A stretch of DNA of 64,000 nt from Pseudomonadota bacterium (GTDB lineage: Bacteria; Myxococcota_A; Polyangia; GCA-2747355): contig JADJTL010000005.1 of assembly GCA_016711215.1 (NCBI GenBank), forward strand, positions 1-64,000, read 5' to 3'. Shown one piece after another: positions 35,376 through 44,983 of the stretch (the first letter of the stretch is position 1; every line of letters starts with the position of its first letter). The notes under the pieces are model-generated. The model saw nothing but the letters and a program-made list of their open reading frames with translations. It ran no database searches and was not told the DNA's origin. Both the position numbers and the translations under genes were made by a program.

Positions 35376-36444
35376 GCACGGCGCAGGTCGGCGGCTGCCG
35401 CCGCTTTGGGCACCGCGCCTATTGGCACCGCGCCTATTGGCCCCGCGCCTATTGGCACTGGCGCTCGTCGCCTTGGCGCTGGCGACGGGCTGCACGCACG
35501 GCGGGGCCGCCGGCGCGCCGCTGCACGTGCTCGCGGTCGCGCCGGCGCGGGGGCCGCAGCCAGCCCCGAACCAACTCGGGCTCCCGCTGCGCACCGGTCA
35601 GATCGTGCTCTCCGAGGCCCCTGGGCCCTATCGCCTGCTCTTCGGCCTAAGCACGCGCCATTTCTGGCGCTTCACCCACTCCGCGCTGCTCGTCGTCGAC
35701 GAGGGCGAGGCCTTCGTCTACGACTTCGCCGGCGAATACAAACCCGTCTTCGCGCGCTCGCCAGCAGCCGGCATCCGCGGGGGCCTGCGCAAGACGCCGC
35801 TCTGGGACTACGTCCGCGCGCACCTCTACGTCGAGATCGTCGAGGCGCCGCTGCAGCCGGGACGGCAGGCGCTCGACCGCGCGCGCGTGTTGCAGCGCCT
35901 GCGCGCGATCGAGCGGGCGAAGCTGCCCTTCGACGCGGCCTGGGACCTGGAGGATCACCACGCCTACTTCTGCACCGAGTTCCTGGCCGAGGTGCTGGGT
36001 CCAGCCGGGGCCGCCCTCCCCGCGCTGGACGACCTAACCGACAACCCATCGCTGCGGCGGGTCCTGTCTTGGTACGGCATGCGATCACCACGCACGTTGC
36101 CCGCCGGAGCGTTCTACGCCGCGGAGCGACGCGTCGCCGCCTTCAGCCTTTGGCCCAGTGCGACAGAGGCCGAGGCCTACTTCGCCGCCAAGGCCGAGCT
36201 GCACCGCCGCTTCACGCCGCAGCATCGCGTCGGCGACGTCTTTCGGCTCGTGGGGCATGACCTGACCGTGCGCGAGCCGATCGAGGCCTTCCTCAAGGCG
36301 GCCCGCGAGCGCTTCGCGCGCAACTCCCTCCGCCCCGACGACCCGGTGATCGCGCAGACCATCGCCGCCCTGGCCCGTGAGCGCTTCGGCGCGCACGGCC
36401 TGCTGCCGCTCGGCCCGTCCCAGGGCTCGCGACGGGCGCCGTGA
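35359..36444 (+). CDS. YiiX/YebB-like NlpC/P60-type cysteine hydrolase, lipoprotein
   Basis: 361 residues from ATG 35359. The signal peptide is built from APRLL repeats, then ALALVALALATGC with a lipobox. The catalytic domain is a permuted NlpC/P60 fold (YiiX-like): LRTGQIVLSEAP, HFWRFTHSALLVVD (His) and HHAYFCTEFLAEVLG (Cys near residue 207). Members cleave amide or ester bonds in peptidoglycan or lipids. The C-terminal region continues with helices of unknown role. It lies in an envelope gene run, ahead of the Ser/Thr kinase gene. Confidence 0.75.
   Translation: MALAPRHGAGRRLPPLWAPRLLAPRLLAPRLLALALVALALATGCTHGGAAGAPLHVLAVAPARGPQPAPNQLGLPLRTGQIVLSEAPGPYRLLFGLSTRHFWRFTHSALLVVDEGEAFVYDFAGEYKPVFARSPAAGIRGGLRKTPLWDYVRAHLYVEIVEAPLQPGRQALDRARVLQRLRAIERAKLPFDAAWDLEDHHAYFCTEFLAEVLGPAGAALPALDDLTDNPSLRRVLSWYGMRSPRTLPAGAFYAAERRVAAFSLWPSATEAEAYFAAKAELHRRFTPQHRVGDVFRLVGHDLTVREPIEAFLKAARERFARNSLRPDDPVIAQTIAALARERFGAHGLLPLGPSQGSRRAP
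35411..35455 (+). repeat. 15-nt tandem repeat (3 copies) in signal peptide
   Basis: Two exact caccgcgcctattgg units and one variant (cccc at the start) code APRLL pentapeptides forming the h-region approach of the YiiX-like lipoprotein signal peptide. A degenerate fourth copy precedes them. Confidence 0.9.
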
Positions 36445-36516
36445 AGCAAGGGGCTGCCACGCTGATCCGGCGACACGCGCCCGGTCCGACGCTGGCAGAC
36501 AGTGTAAGGTAGCCCG

Positions 36517-38183
36517 ATGGCGTCGCTGGATGGGCTGAGCTTCGGGCGCTACCGCGTGCGCTCCCGGCAGGGTCAGGGGGGCATGGGCGAGGTCTATCTC
36601 GGCAGCGCCATCGGTCCCGACGGCGTCGAGAAAGCGGTCGCGATCAAGACCATTCGCGCGCTGCATCGGCAGCGCCCCGAGCTGGTCGCGATGTTTCTCG
36701 AGGAGGCGAAGGTCTCCTTCCTCCTGACCCACCCCAACATCGTCCAAACCTACGAGCTCGGCACGATCGACGAGCACCACTTCCTGGTGATGGAGTGGGT
36801 CGAGGGCCTCACCCTCGAGGCCTTGCTGGACTTCTTTCGCGACGTGCGGCGCCAGCCGCTACCGCCGGCCCTGGCGCTCTACCTCGCGATGCAGGTCGCG
36901 CGCGCCCTGGACTACGCGCATGCCTTCATCGACGCGCAGGGGCGTTCCTTGCAGATCGTTCACCGCGACATCAGCCCGAGCAACGTGCTCCTCTCCCGCG
37001 ACGGACAGGTCAAGGTGACGGACTTCGGGTTGGTCAAGTCGGTGCTCAGCAGGATCGAGACCGAGGTCGGACAGATCAAGGGCAAGGCGGCCTACATGGC
37101 CCCTGAGCAGCTCGCCTCGCGCCCCTCGGACGCCCGCACCGATATCTTCGCGCTGGGGCTGATCCTCTACGAGATGCTGAGCGGCGAGCACCCCTTCGGC
37201 GAGCGCGGTACCGTCAACGTGCACGCGCGCCTGGCCGGCGTGGCGATTCGCCCGCTGGGGCAGCGCGCGCCCCAGCTCGCCCCCGCGGTGCTCGAGCTCG
37301 TCGAGGGCTGCTTGCACACCGATCCCGCCGCGCGCTTCGCCAGCGCCGGTGAGCTGGGGCGGCGGATTGACCGCTGCATGCGCGAGGGTGGCCTCCGCGT
37401 CTCGGAATATGAGCTCGCCGAGCTGGTCACGCAGGCAGCGGCCGCGGCGGCGGCCCGGCCCGCGGCGCCGCATCCCTTCGACCTGGCGCTCGGCGCGGAG
37501 CTGCAGCGCGTCGGCGGCGGCCTGGGCGGCGCGCCGGCGGCCTTTGCCAGCACGCGCCCGGGAACCGTGAGCGTCGGCGGCCCGGCGCTGAAGGCGGCGC
37601 CGACCGCCATATCCGAGCACCGACCACCGACCCACCGCCCACGCTCACGGGCGCTGATCACCGCCGCCGGCCTCGCGCTGCTCGTCGGTGGGGCCTACCT
37701 CGCCGCCGGCTTCGGTGCCTCCACCACCCCCGCGCACGAAGCACCCGCAGCGCTGAGCCCTGACCCGCTGCGGCGCGCCAGCGCCCCCACGACGACGCCG
37801 CCCGCGCGCGCCCTCGCCGCCGGGCAGCGCCGCGGCGACGCCGGTGCACAGCTTGGCCTGAGCGCTGTCGACGCGGCAGCAGCTCCCACGCTTCATAGGT
37901 CCATCCGGACGCGCGCGCAGACGCCGCGCGTCGCGCGTTTGCGCGGCGCCACGACAGCCCTCTCCCCACCCACGGCCAGCGGATCGCTCTCGGTCAACAG
38001 CGAGCCCTGGGCCATCGTCTTCGTCGACGGCGTGCGACTGCGCAGCACGCCCCTGCTCGGCCACAGCCTCGCCGTCGGGCCGCACATCGTGCGGTTGGAG
38101 AACCCCGCGCGCGGACTGACGGCCACCCGCAGCGTTCTGATTCATCGCGACCAAGAGACGCGCTTGGCCGTCGAGCTGGCGCC

Positions 38184-38187
<4 letters not shown>
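36517..38187 (+). CDS. Transmembrane Ser/Thr kinase with C-terminal PEGA domain
   Basis: 556 residues. Kinase: GRYRVRSRQGQGGMGEVYLG (Gly loop), VAIKTIRAL, IVHRDISPSNVLLS, VTDFGLVKS, AAYMAPEQL, RTDIFALGLILYEML. A low-complexity linker is followed by one transmembrane helix (ALITAAGLALLVGGAYLAAG, about residue 385). A PEGA domain closes the protein (GSLSVNSEPWAIVFVDGVRL then PLLGHSLAVGPHIVRLENP), presumably extracytoplasmic and sensing envelope state or ligands. The TGA overlaps the start of the FHA activator gene (ATGA), so kinase and regulator are translationally coupled and probably work as a pair. Confidence 0.92.
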
Positions 38188-39623
<1,436 letters not shown>

Positions 39624-39660
39624 GGAGCGCTCCCCGCGCACCGCGCCAGGGGACCCCCCT

Positions 39661-39702
39661 GAGGCGCGTTTCCCTCAGGCAGTGCTGAGACAAACGCGCC
39701 TC
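39661..39702 (+). promoter_or_regulatory. Large nested inverted repeat downstream of the FHA activator
   Basis: Perfect 11-bp arms GAGGCGCGTTT (39661-39671) and AAACGCGCCTC (39692-39702) enclose an inner CTCAG/CTGAG hairpin with a 6-nt loop. There is no T-tract after it. It may be a bidirectional transcript end structure or a regulatory site between the activator and the next gene. Confidence 0.6.
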
Positions 39703-39708
39703 ATCAAC

Positions 39709-39726
39709 GGCTGGCCACGCCCAGCC
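39709..39726. repeat. Hairpin GGCTGG-CCACGC-CCAGCC
   Basis: A perfect 6-bp inverted repeat with a 6-nt loop, 7 bp after the larger hairpin. Together they form a two-hairpin block in the 250-bp intergenic region before 39874. Confidence 0.6.
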
Positions 39727-39873
39727 GCGTCGAAGAATTCACGTCATTGCAAAGAGTTCCACCGTCGGTCGCCCTCGGCACGGGCGCTGCATTAGGTCGG
39801 GCTCAGCGGGGCACGCGCGGCACGGCGCCACGCGGCTACACGCGACGCAACACACAACGGAGGAGAAGAAGCC

Positions 39874-40857
39874 ATGAACCGCACGCTGAGTCTGTTTGCC
39901 ATGCTGGCCACCATCGGCTCCGGCGCCGTCGCCTGCGGCGCCATCGACGAAGGCGCCGATGCCTACCGCAACGCCGTCCCGACCGCCGCGGCGCTCTCGG
40001 TCGACCTTCCCGGCGGCCGCACCGAGGACGCCTCCGGACAAACGAGCCAGGCCCTGACGGCGGAGCGCGCCGAACTCTACAACCTGACCTATGCCATTTC
40101 CCGCGAGGTCAACGGCTGGGTTCGGACCGGCCTGCAGATCGTCGAGGCTATCGTCGCCTTTCCGCCGACGACCTTCGAGGCGGGACGCGCCGTCTGGGGT
40201 CCCTTCACGCCGGCGCTCGAGCCGCTGACCTGGCAGCTCGAGGTGAAGAAGACCGGGGACGGCGAGGCCTATGCCTACGACCTCTCCGCTCGCCGGAAGG
40301 ACGATCTCGCGGGTGACTTCCGCACGGTACTCGCCGGAAGTTCGACCAAGGGTGAGCGCCTCACGTTCAGCGGCTACCGCGGCGCGTACACGCTCTACCT
40401 GAGCGAGCTCCACGCGCTCGAGCCCGCGCTCCACCCCGGCCTCGGCACGATGGTGGCGACCTACGATACGACCGGCGACGAGCGCAGCATCGTGATGACG
40501 ATGAAGGACTTCTCCGACGGGGACGAAGCGGCCAAGGACGGCGCCTACCGCTATCTCGAGCGGGCCGACGGCTCCGGCGAGTTTCGCATCGAGGGCCGCA
40601 CTGATCTCGAGGAGAACGGTTCCGCCGAGGAGGACTTGATCGTCAGCTCGGCCTGGAATGCGCAGGGCGCGGGGCGCGGCGACGCGCACTTCAGCGGCGG
40701 CGACCTGGCGCCGGAGCTGACCGTCTCGGCGACCGAATGCTGGGATACGTCGTTCGCTCGGGTCTTCTACCAGGACAGCGTGCAGGCGGTGCCCGTCGAG
40801 GGCGAGGCCGCGAGCTGCGTCTTCGAGGCCGCCCTCGCCGAGACGACGGCGCGCTGA
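39874..40857 (+). CDS. Secreted or lipoprotein hypothetical protein
   Basis: 327 residues from ATG 39874, with the strong purine-rich ribosome site ggaggagaagaa. The signal peptide MNRTLSLFAMLATIGSGAVAC ends in a lipobox. The mature protein is acidic and beta-rich (TWQLEVKKTGDGEAYAYDLS; LTFSGYRGAYTLYL; MVATYDTTGDERSIVMTMKD), resembling a lipocalin- or calycin-like beta-barrel in feel, without a family motif I can name. Two Cys occur near the C-terminus (ECWDTSFARVFY and SCVFEAAL). An ATTAGG box lies about 80 nt upstream. Confidence 0.7.
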   Translation: MNRTLSLFAMLATIGSGAVACGAIDEGADAYRNAVPTAAALSVDLPGGRTEDASGQTSQALTAERAELYNLTYAISREVNGWVRTGLQIVEAIVAFPPTTFEAGRAVWGPFTPALEPLTWQLEVKKTGDGEAYAYDLSARRKDDLAGDFRTVLAGSSTKGERLTFSGYRGAYTLYLSELHALEPALHPGLGTMVATYDTTGDERSIVMTMKDFSDGDEAAKDGAYRYLERADGSGEFRIEGRTDLEENGSAEEDLIVSSAWNAQGAGRGDAHFSGGDLAPELTVSATECWDTSFARVFYQDSVQAVPVEGEAASCVFEAALAETTAR

Positions 40858-40894
40858 ATCGGACGTGCACCCAGCAGCTCGCGATTGACCGCGA

Positions 40895-40922
40895 TTAGGC
40901 CTAAGATCGCCGCCCATGGGCG
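40895..40922 (+). promoter_or_regulatory. Two palindromes in the leader of the Kelch lipoprotein
   Basis: TTAGGCCTAA (40895-40904, perfect 10 bp) and CGCCCATGGGCG (40911-40922, perfect 12 bp) lie 14-41 nt before the ATG. They could be operator half-sites or an mRNA hairpin near the ribosome site. Confidence 0.35.
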
Positions 40923-40935
40923 ACCGTGATCGGCG

Positions 40936-42531
40936 ATGAATTTCCTTCCCGGCCACCGCTCCACTGCTGCGCCCACCACTACGCCCCTCCTCATGCTCGG
41001 CCTGCTGGCAGCGACTCTCGTCGGGGCCTGCAGGGAGCGGCCGACGCTGCTGCTGGAGCTCGCGCCCTCGGGCATCGATCCCGCGGCCGTCGATGGCCAA
41101 CTCACCCTCGGCGTGATCGAGCTGGCGACGGGGCGCCTCCTCGGCGAAGCGACGCTGCCGACCCACGCGCTCTCCGACCAGCGGCGCCTCTTCGAGGGCC
41201 TCAGCCTGGTCGACGGGCACAGCTACCGCCTGCGCGTCGACGTCCACTTCGCCGAGGCGAGCTGCACCAGCGAGCAACCCGAGCTCCATCGCCGCGCCCT
41301 CGGGCTCAGCCCCAGCTTCGTCTACACCGCCGACCTCCAGGCCGTGGAGGTCTATCTCGGCTGTGCCGACGGCACGCGGGCGGGTGGCAACCCCGAGCTG
41401 CGCGTCTACCACACGGCAACCTGGGTCCCCGAGGGCGGGCTGCAGGGCCGCGTGCTGCTCGTTGGCGGCGTCACGCCCTCCCTCACCGCCCTCGAGCTCG
41501 AAACCCCCGGGGAGACCAAGGCCCTGAGGACGATCGAGTCCTTCGACCCCGTCTCTGGTCAATTCACCCCCCTGCAGGTCGAGCTCAGCAGCGCGCGCTT
41601 CCTGCAGCAGGCCGCCCTGCTCGACAGTGGCGACGTCCTGCTGAGCGGCGGCTTCGCGCCGGCGCAGGTCGGCGACGCCACCATCTTCGTCGCCGTCAAG
41701 ACGGTCGAGCGCCTGCGCGACGGGCGAATCGCAGCGCTTCCGGACCTGCACGAGGGGCGCGGCGCCCACGGCCAGCTCCTGCTGCCTTCCGGCCAGGTCG
41801 CCGTCTTCGGCGGAATCGGCAGCGAGGGAGCCCCCTTGCTCTCCGTCGAGCGCTTCGACCCGCGGGGCGCCGACAGCTCGAGCTCCCTATCGCTCGATTG
41901 GCCCGCGCTGCTGCCGACGGTGGTCGACTTCGGCGACGGCCGCCACGTGCTGGTCGCCGGCGGCGCCGGCCCGGAGGATCGCGACATCACCGGCCAGGTC
42001 TTCTGCTTCGCCGCGCCATGCGACTGCGGCGATCCACCCTGCGCGCGCGCCCTCGCCGGCTTCGGCGCCGGTCAGAGCCGTTTCGGCGCCCCCGGTGTGC
42101 GCGTCCCCTGCGCCGGCGGCAAGGGCGGCGCAATCTACCTGGTGGGGGGCGGCAGGGAGGATCCCGAGACCAAGGTCGATACGATGTACAACGACATCTA
42201 CTGCCTGGACACGAAGGGCCCCGAGCGCCTCGCGCGCGTCGGCGAGCTTCATCGCCGCCGTTCCGGCCACAGCGCCACGCTCGTCGCGGGGCCAGCGGGA
42301 CCGCGGCTCTTCGTGGCAGGTGGCGGCGGAGAGCTCCCCGACACGCCGAGCACGGCCGAGCTCGTGCCGGTGGACTGCGCCTGCGGCACGATCGCCAGCG
42401 ACGCGATCAAGCTCATCACCCTGCGCGGTGCGCGTTTCGGACATACGGCCACGCTCCTCCCCGATGGCACGGTGCTGCTGGTCGGCAGCCTGCTCGGCGC
42501 CGCGGCGGAGCGCTTCAGCCCCGACTCATGA
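40936..42531 (+). CDS. Kelch-repeat (galactose-oxidase-like) lipoprotein
   Basis: 531 residues. The signal peptide (TTPLLMLGLLAATLVGAC) ends in a lipobox Cys. After a beta-rich N-terminal domain come Kelch-type blades with paired Gly and Tyr/Leu strands: GRVLLVGGVTPSLTALELE, LLDSGDVLLSGGFA, LLPSGQVAVFGGIGSEGAP, RHVLVAGGAGPED, GHSATLVAG, GHTATLLPDGTVLLVGS. These fold into a beta-propeller for protein or glycan contacts. A Cys-rich insertion (CFAAPCDCGDPPC) suggests disulfides. No catalytic metal site is evident. It overlaps the next PEGA gene (ATGA); this pair probably works in the outer envelope. Confidence 0.78.
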   Translation: MNFLPGHRSTAAPTTTPLLMLGLLAATLVGACRERPTLLLELAPSGIDPAAVDGQLTLGVIELATGRLLGEATLPTHALSDQRRLFEGLSLVDGHSYRLRVDVHFAEASCTSEQPELHRRALGLSPSFVYTADLQAVEVYLGCADGTRAGGNPELRVYHTATWVPEGGLQGRVLLVGGVTPSLTALELETPGETKALRTIESFDPVSGQFTPLQVELSSARFLQQAALLDSGDVLLSGGFAPAQVGDATIFVAVKTVERLRDGRIAALPDLHEGRGAHGQLLLPSGQVAVFGGIGSEGAPLLSVERFDPRGADSSSSLSLDWPALLPTVVDFGDGRHVLVAGGAGPEDRDITGQVFCFAAPCDCGDPPCARALAGFGAGQSRFGAPGVRVPCAGGKGGAIYLVGGGREDPETKVDTMYNDIYCLDTKGPERLARVGELHRRRSGHSATLVAGPAGPRLFVAGGGGELPDTPSTAELVPVDCACGTIASDAIKLITLRGARFGHTATLLPDGTVLLVGSLLGAAAERFSPDS

Positions 42532-43835
42532 GCGCGCGTCACCACAGCACCGACGCGCCAGAGGGCGACCGGCGCGCCGGCCCCGCGGTCGGGGCCCCAC
42601 GCGGTCGGCGCAGGGCAACGCTGGGAGCCCTCACGCTGGCCGCGCTTGGCCTCACCCTGAGCGCCTGCGCGACACCCGCCGCGCCATCCAAGGATCGAAG
42701 CGTCCTGGTGCGCGTGGTGACCTATCCCCGCGCCCGCTCCACGGCCCAGGCGCTCGCGCGGCATGCCTACCTCCGCCTGCAGACCCAGGAGGCAGGGGTC
42801 GCCCTGCGCGCGCAGGCGCTCACCGAGACGACGCGCCAGACCCCCGCCTCGGAGGCCCGCGCCCAGGCGCTCACGGCGCTGCAGCGCGCGCGCGACGAGT
42901 ACCGCAAGCTCCGCTTTCACCAGGCGCTGGAAACGCTCGCGGGGCCACTCGCCCTGCTCCCCACCCTCGCCGTGGCGCCCGACGATCATCGCTTGCTCGC
43001 GGCGTTGTTGCTCCGCGGCGCGCTCTGCGAATTGGCGCTCTCGCGCGCCGAGGCAGCGCGAGCGTCGATCGCCAAGGCGATCCACCTCGGCTTCGAGCAG
43101 GCCACGGCCGGCGAATACTCGCCCGAGGTCGAGGCAGTGATCGACGAGGTGCGGCAGGCGCTGGCCCGCGGCAAGCCACGCCGACTGCGCGCGACCACGC
43201 GTCCCGCCGGTGCGGTGATCGCGATCGACGGCAAGCGACTGGGTCCGACGCCGCTCAAGCTGGAGCTGCTTCCGGGGCCGCATCTCGTGCGCGCCGAGCA
43301 CCACGGCTTCTACCCCAAGACCGCGTGGTGGACAGTGCGGCCCGCCGCCGCCGGCGAGGCGCAGCAGCGCGCGCTGATCCTGGCGCCGCTCGCACCGGCC
43401 GACGCGGCCAGGGCGCTGCTCGCCGAGCTGGACGCGCGCCGGGATCGCAGCGCGGACGATCCAAGCGCCGACCCTGCCCTGCTGGCCAGCGTCCTCGGCC
43501 CAGCGCGCGCCGTGATCACGCGCACAGGCTCAGCGCCCGCGCTGAACGCGCGGCTGCTGTGGACCGGCACCCCCGAGGCTGCACCCGCCATCCGCGCGTG
43601 CAGCGGCGCCAACGCCACGGCGCTGGCCGCCTGCCTCGGGCCGGAGCTCTACGCGCTCGCCAGCGGCCAACAGCTGCCGGCGCAGCGGCGGAGCCACGCC
43701 GGCGCTCGGCCCTTCTATCGCCGCTGGTGGTTTTGGGCACTCGTGGCCGCGGGCGCGGGCGGCGCCACCGCTGGCATCTGGCTCGGCGCGCGCGACCCCA
43801 GCGGCGTCAATCTCGACTTCCGCCCCGCGCGTTGA
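42528..43835 (+). CDS. PEGA-domain lipoprotein with C-terminal membrane segment
   Basis: 435 residues, ATGA overlap with the Kelch gene. The signal peptide ends LTLSAC. A helical, TPR-like segment (QALTALQRARDEYRKLRFHQ, then LLRGALCELALSRAEAARAS) is followed by a PEGA domain (RLRATTRPAGAVIAIDGKRL, then GPTPLKLELLPGPHLVRAEH). There is a late hydrophobic helix (RWWFWALVAAGAGGATAGIW) and a short tail. This TPR-PEGA-TM layout is frequent in myxobacterial envelope proteins of unknown function. It converges on and overlaps by 29 nt the minus-strand membrane protein gene. Confidence 0.75.
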   Translation: MSARHHSTDAPEGDRRAGPAVGAPRGRRRATLGALTLAALGLTLSACATPAAPSKDRSVLVRVVTYPRARSTAQALARHAYLRLQTQEAGVALRAQALTETTRQTPASEARAQALTALQRARDEYRKLRFHQALETLAGPLALLPTLAVAPDDHRLLAALLLRGALCELALSRAEAARASIAKAIHLGFEQATAGEYSPEVEAVIDEVRQALARGKPRRLRATTRPAGAVIAIDGKRLGPTPLKLELLPGPHLVRAEHHGFYPKTAWWTVRPAAAGEAQQRALILAPLAPADAARALLAELDARRDRSADDPSADPALLASVLGPARAVITRTGSAPALNARLLWTGTPEAAPAIRACSGANATALAACLGPELYALASGQQLPAQRRSHAGARPFYRRWWFWALVAAGAGGATAGIWLGARDPSGVNLDFRPAR

Positions 43836-44298
43836 GCGGCGCGCCGGCTTCGCGCGCGCGGCGCCGCAAATGCGCCAGCGTCAGCGCCGGCAGCAGGCCG
43901 AAGAGCTCGGCAACGAGGGCCGCGGCGACCAGCGCGATGGCGACACCCGCCGCCCCCAGACCGCCGTAGATGCCATGCAGATAGGCGGCGGAGGCAATGA
44001 GCAGGGCGATCACGAGCGCGCAAATCCCAAGCTCGATGAGCGCGCCGACCTGAGCCCAACGCCGCCCTGCCCTTCCCCCGCGGAGCAGCCCGACCGCCGT
44101 CAGCAGCGCCACGGCTGCGGCGCCCACGGCTCCGCCCTGAATCCAAGGCGAGCGCGCTGGCAAGAGCACGAAGACCAGGACGACGTAGGCCGCAGCCAGC
44201 AGCAGGTGCCCGCCGGCGTGGATCAAATCCAAGATGGATCGCTGCGGCCCGCGCTCGTCGGCCGCCAGAGGGCTCGCGTGAGGTGTTGGAGTCATCAT
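43807..44298 (-). CDS. Small four-helix membrane protein
   Basis: 163 residues with four hydrophobic segments: HLLLAAAYVVLVFVLLP, WIQGGAVGAAAVALLTAVGL, ALIELGICALVIALLIASAA and VAIALVAAALVAELFGLLPA. The tail is basic. No family recognised. The 3' end overlaps the convergent PEGA gene by 29 nt. Confidence 0.55.
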   Translation of the reverse strand: MMTPTPHASPLAADERGPQRSILDLIHAGGHLLLAAAYVVLVFVLLPARSPWIQGGAVGAAAVALLTAVGLLRGGRAGRRWAQVGALIELGICALVIALLIASAAYLHGIYGGLGAAGVAIALVAAALVAELFGLLPALTLAHLRRRAREAGAPLNARGGSRD

Positions 44299-44386
44299 CG
44301 AAGCTCGCGGTCGCGCTGCCCGGCCGCGCTGCCTACGCTGTCATCAACGGTGTCGTCGACGTCGAACCAAGGCCTGCAGAGGACAT

Positions 44387-44418
44387 TAAAAAAGCCGGCC
44401 TCTTCGTGAGGCCGGCTT
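44387..44418 (-). terminator. Intrinsic terminator for minus-strand transcription
   Basis: An 11-bp perfect stem (AAGCCGGCCTC / GAGGCCGGCTT) with a TTCGT loop. On the minus strand it is followed by a run of six U. It terminates transcripts coming from the right (the TPR operon). Confidence 0.8.
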
Positions 44419-44983
44419 ATCATGGCAGCGTCGGGTGGGTGTCGTCTATGCGAAGCCCGGTCGACGCTTTATTCCCTTTATTCCCTACGGCCTATTCTCC
44501 ACTCCCCCCAGACCCTCCTCGCCTGGCTCCCGAAGGCACCAGGGGAGAGCCACCCGGCTGCGGCGGGGACCCTGCCCCCCCACACGCTCGTTCCGACCCC
44601 TCCGGCCACGCCGCCCCGAACCAACCACCCTCGACACCAGAGAGGCCACCGACCCCGTCCCTACCACGCCGCCCCGGACCCGAGCAGTGGCCGCCGCGGC
44701 AGCCAGGTATCGCCTTTCTAATGCAACGGCTATGCCGAGGCCGATCGCCCCATCGACGAGGTCACAGGAGCGCGCTCGGCCTCGGGCCGGCCCGAGGATG
44801 GCCTGCCCGCCTAGGCCCTCGCCCTTTGGCCTAAGCACCTGGCATTCTTTGGCGATCTTCATCAGCCGAGCCAGGGCGCGACGCTGCCTCGCGAGGCGCC
44901 GGCGGCAATGGGGGGCGAGCGCGCCGCGCCGGCGCTGGCCACGGCAACCCTCCCACCTCTCCGACTTCAGCTTACGTCGATGA
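44419..44983. other. Long intergenic region without a supported gene
   Basis: 565 bp between the terminator and the stop codon of the first TPR gene. It has a local AT-rich patch with repeated tttattccc (near 44470-44487). Reading frames exist on both strands, but none has a family motif, ribosome site or plausible composition. A long 3' UTR or an unrecognised RNA remains possible. Confidence 0.4.

Noticed and set aside
39721..39760. Possible sigma-54 (-24/-12) promoter before 39874
   Set aside because: A TTGC exists at 39747-39750, but there is no GG pair at the required spacing upstream.
44435..44983. Plus-strand 182-codon frame in the intergenic gap
   Set aside because: Pro/Arg-rich, no motif or ribosome site, starts inside the region after the terminator; composition is that of random GC-rich sequence.
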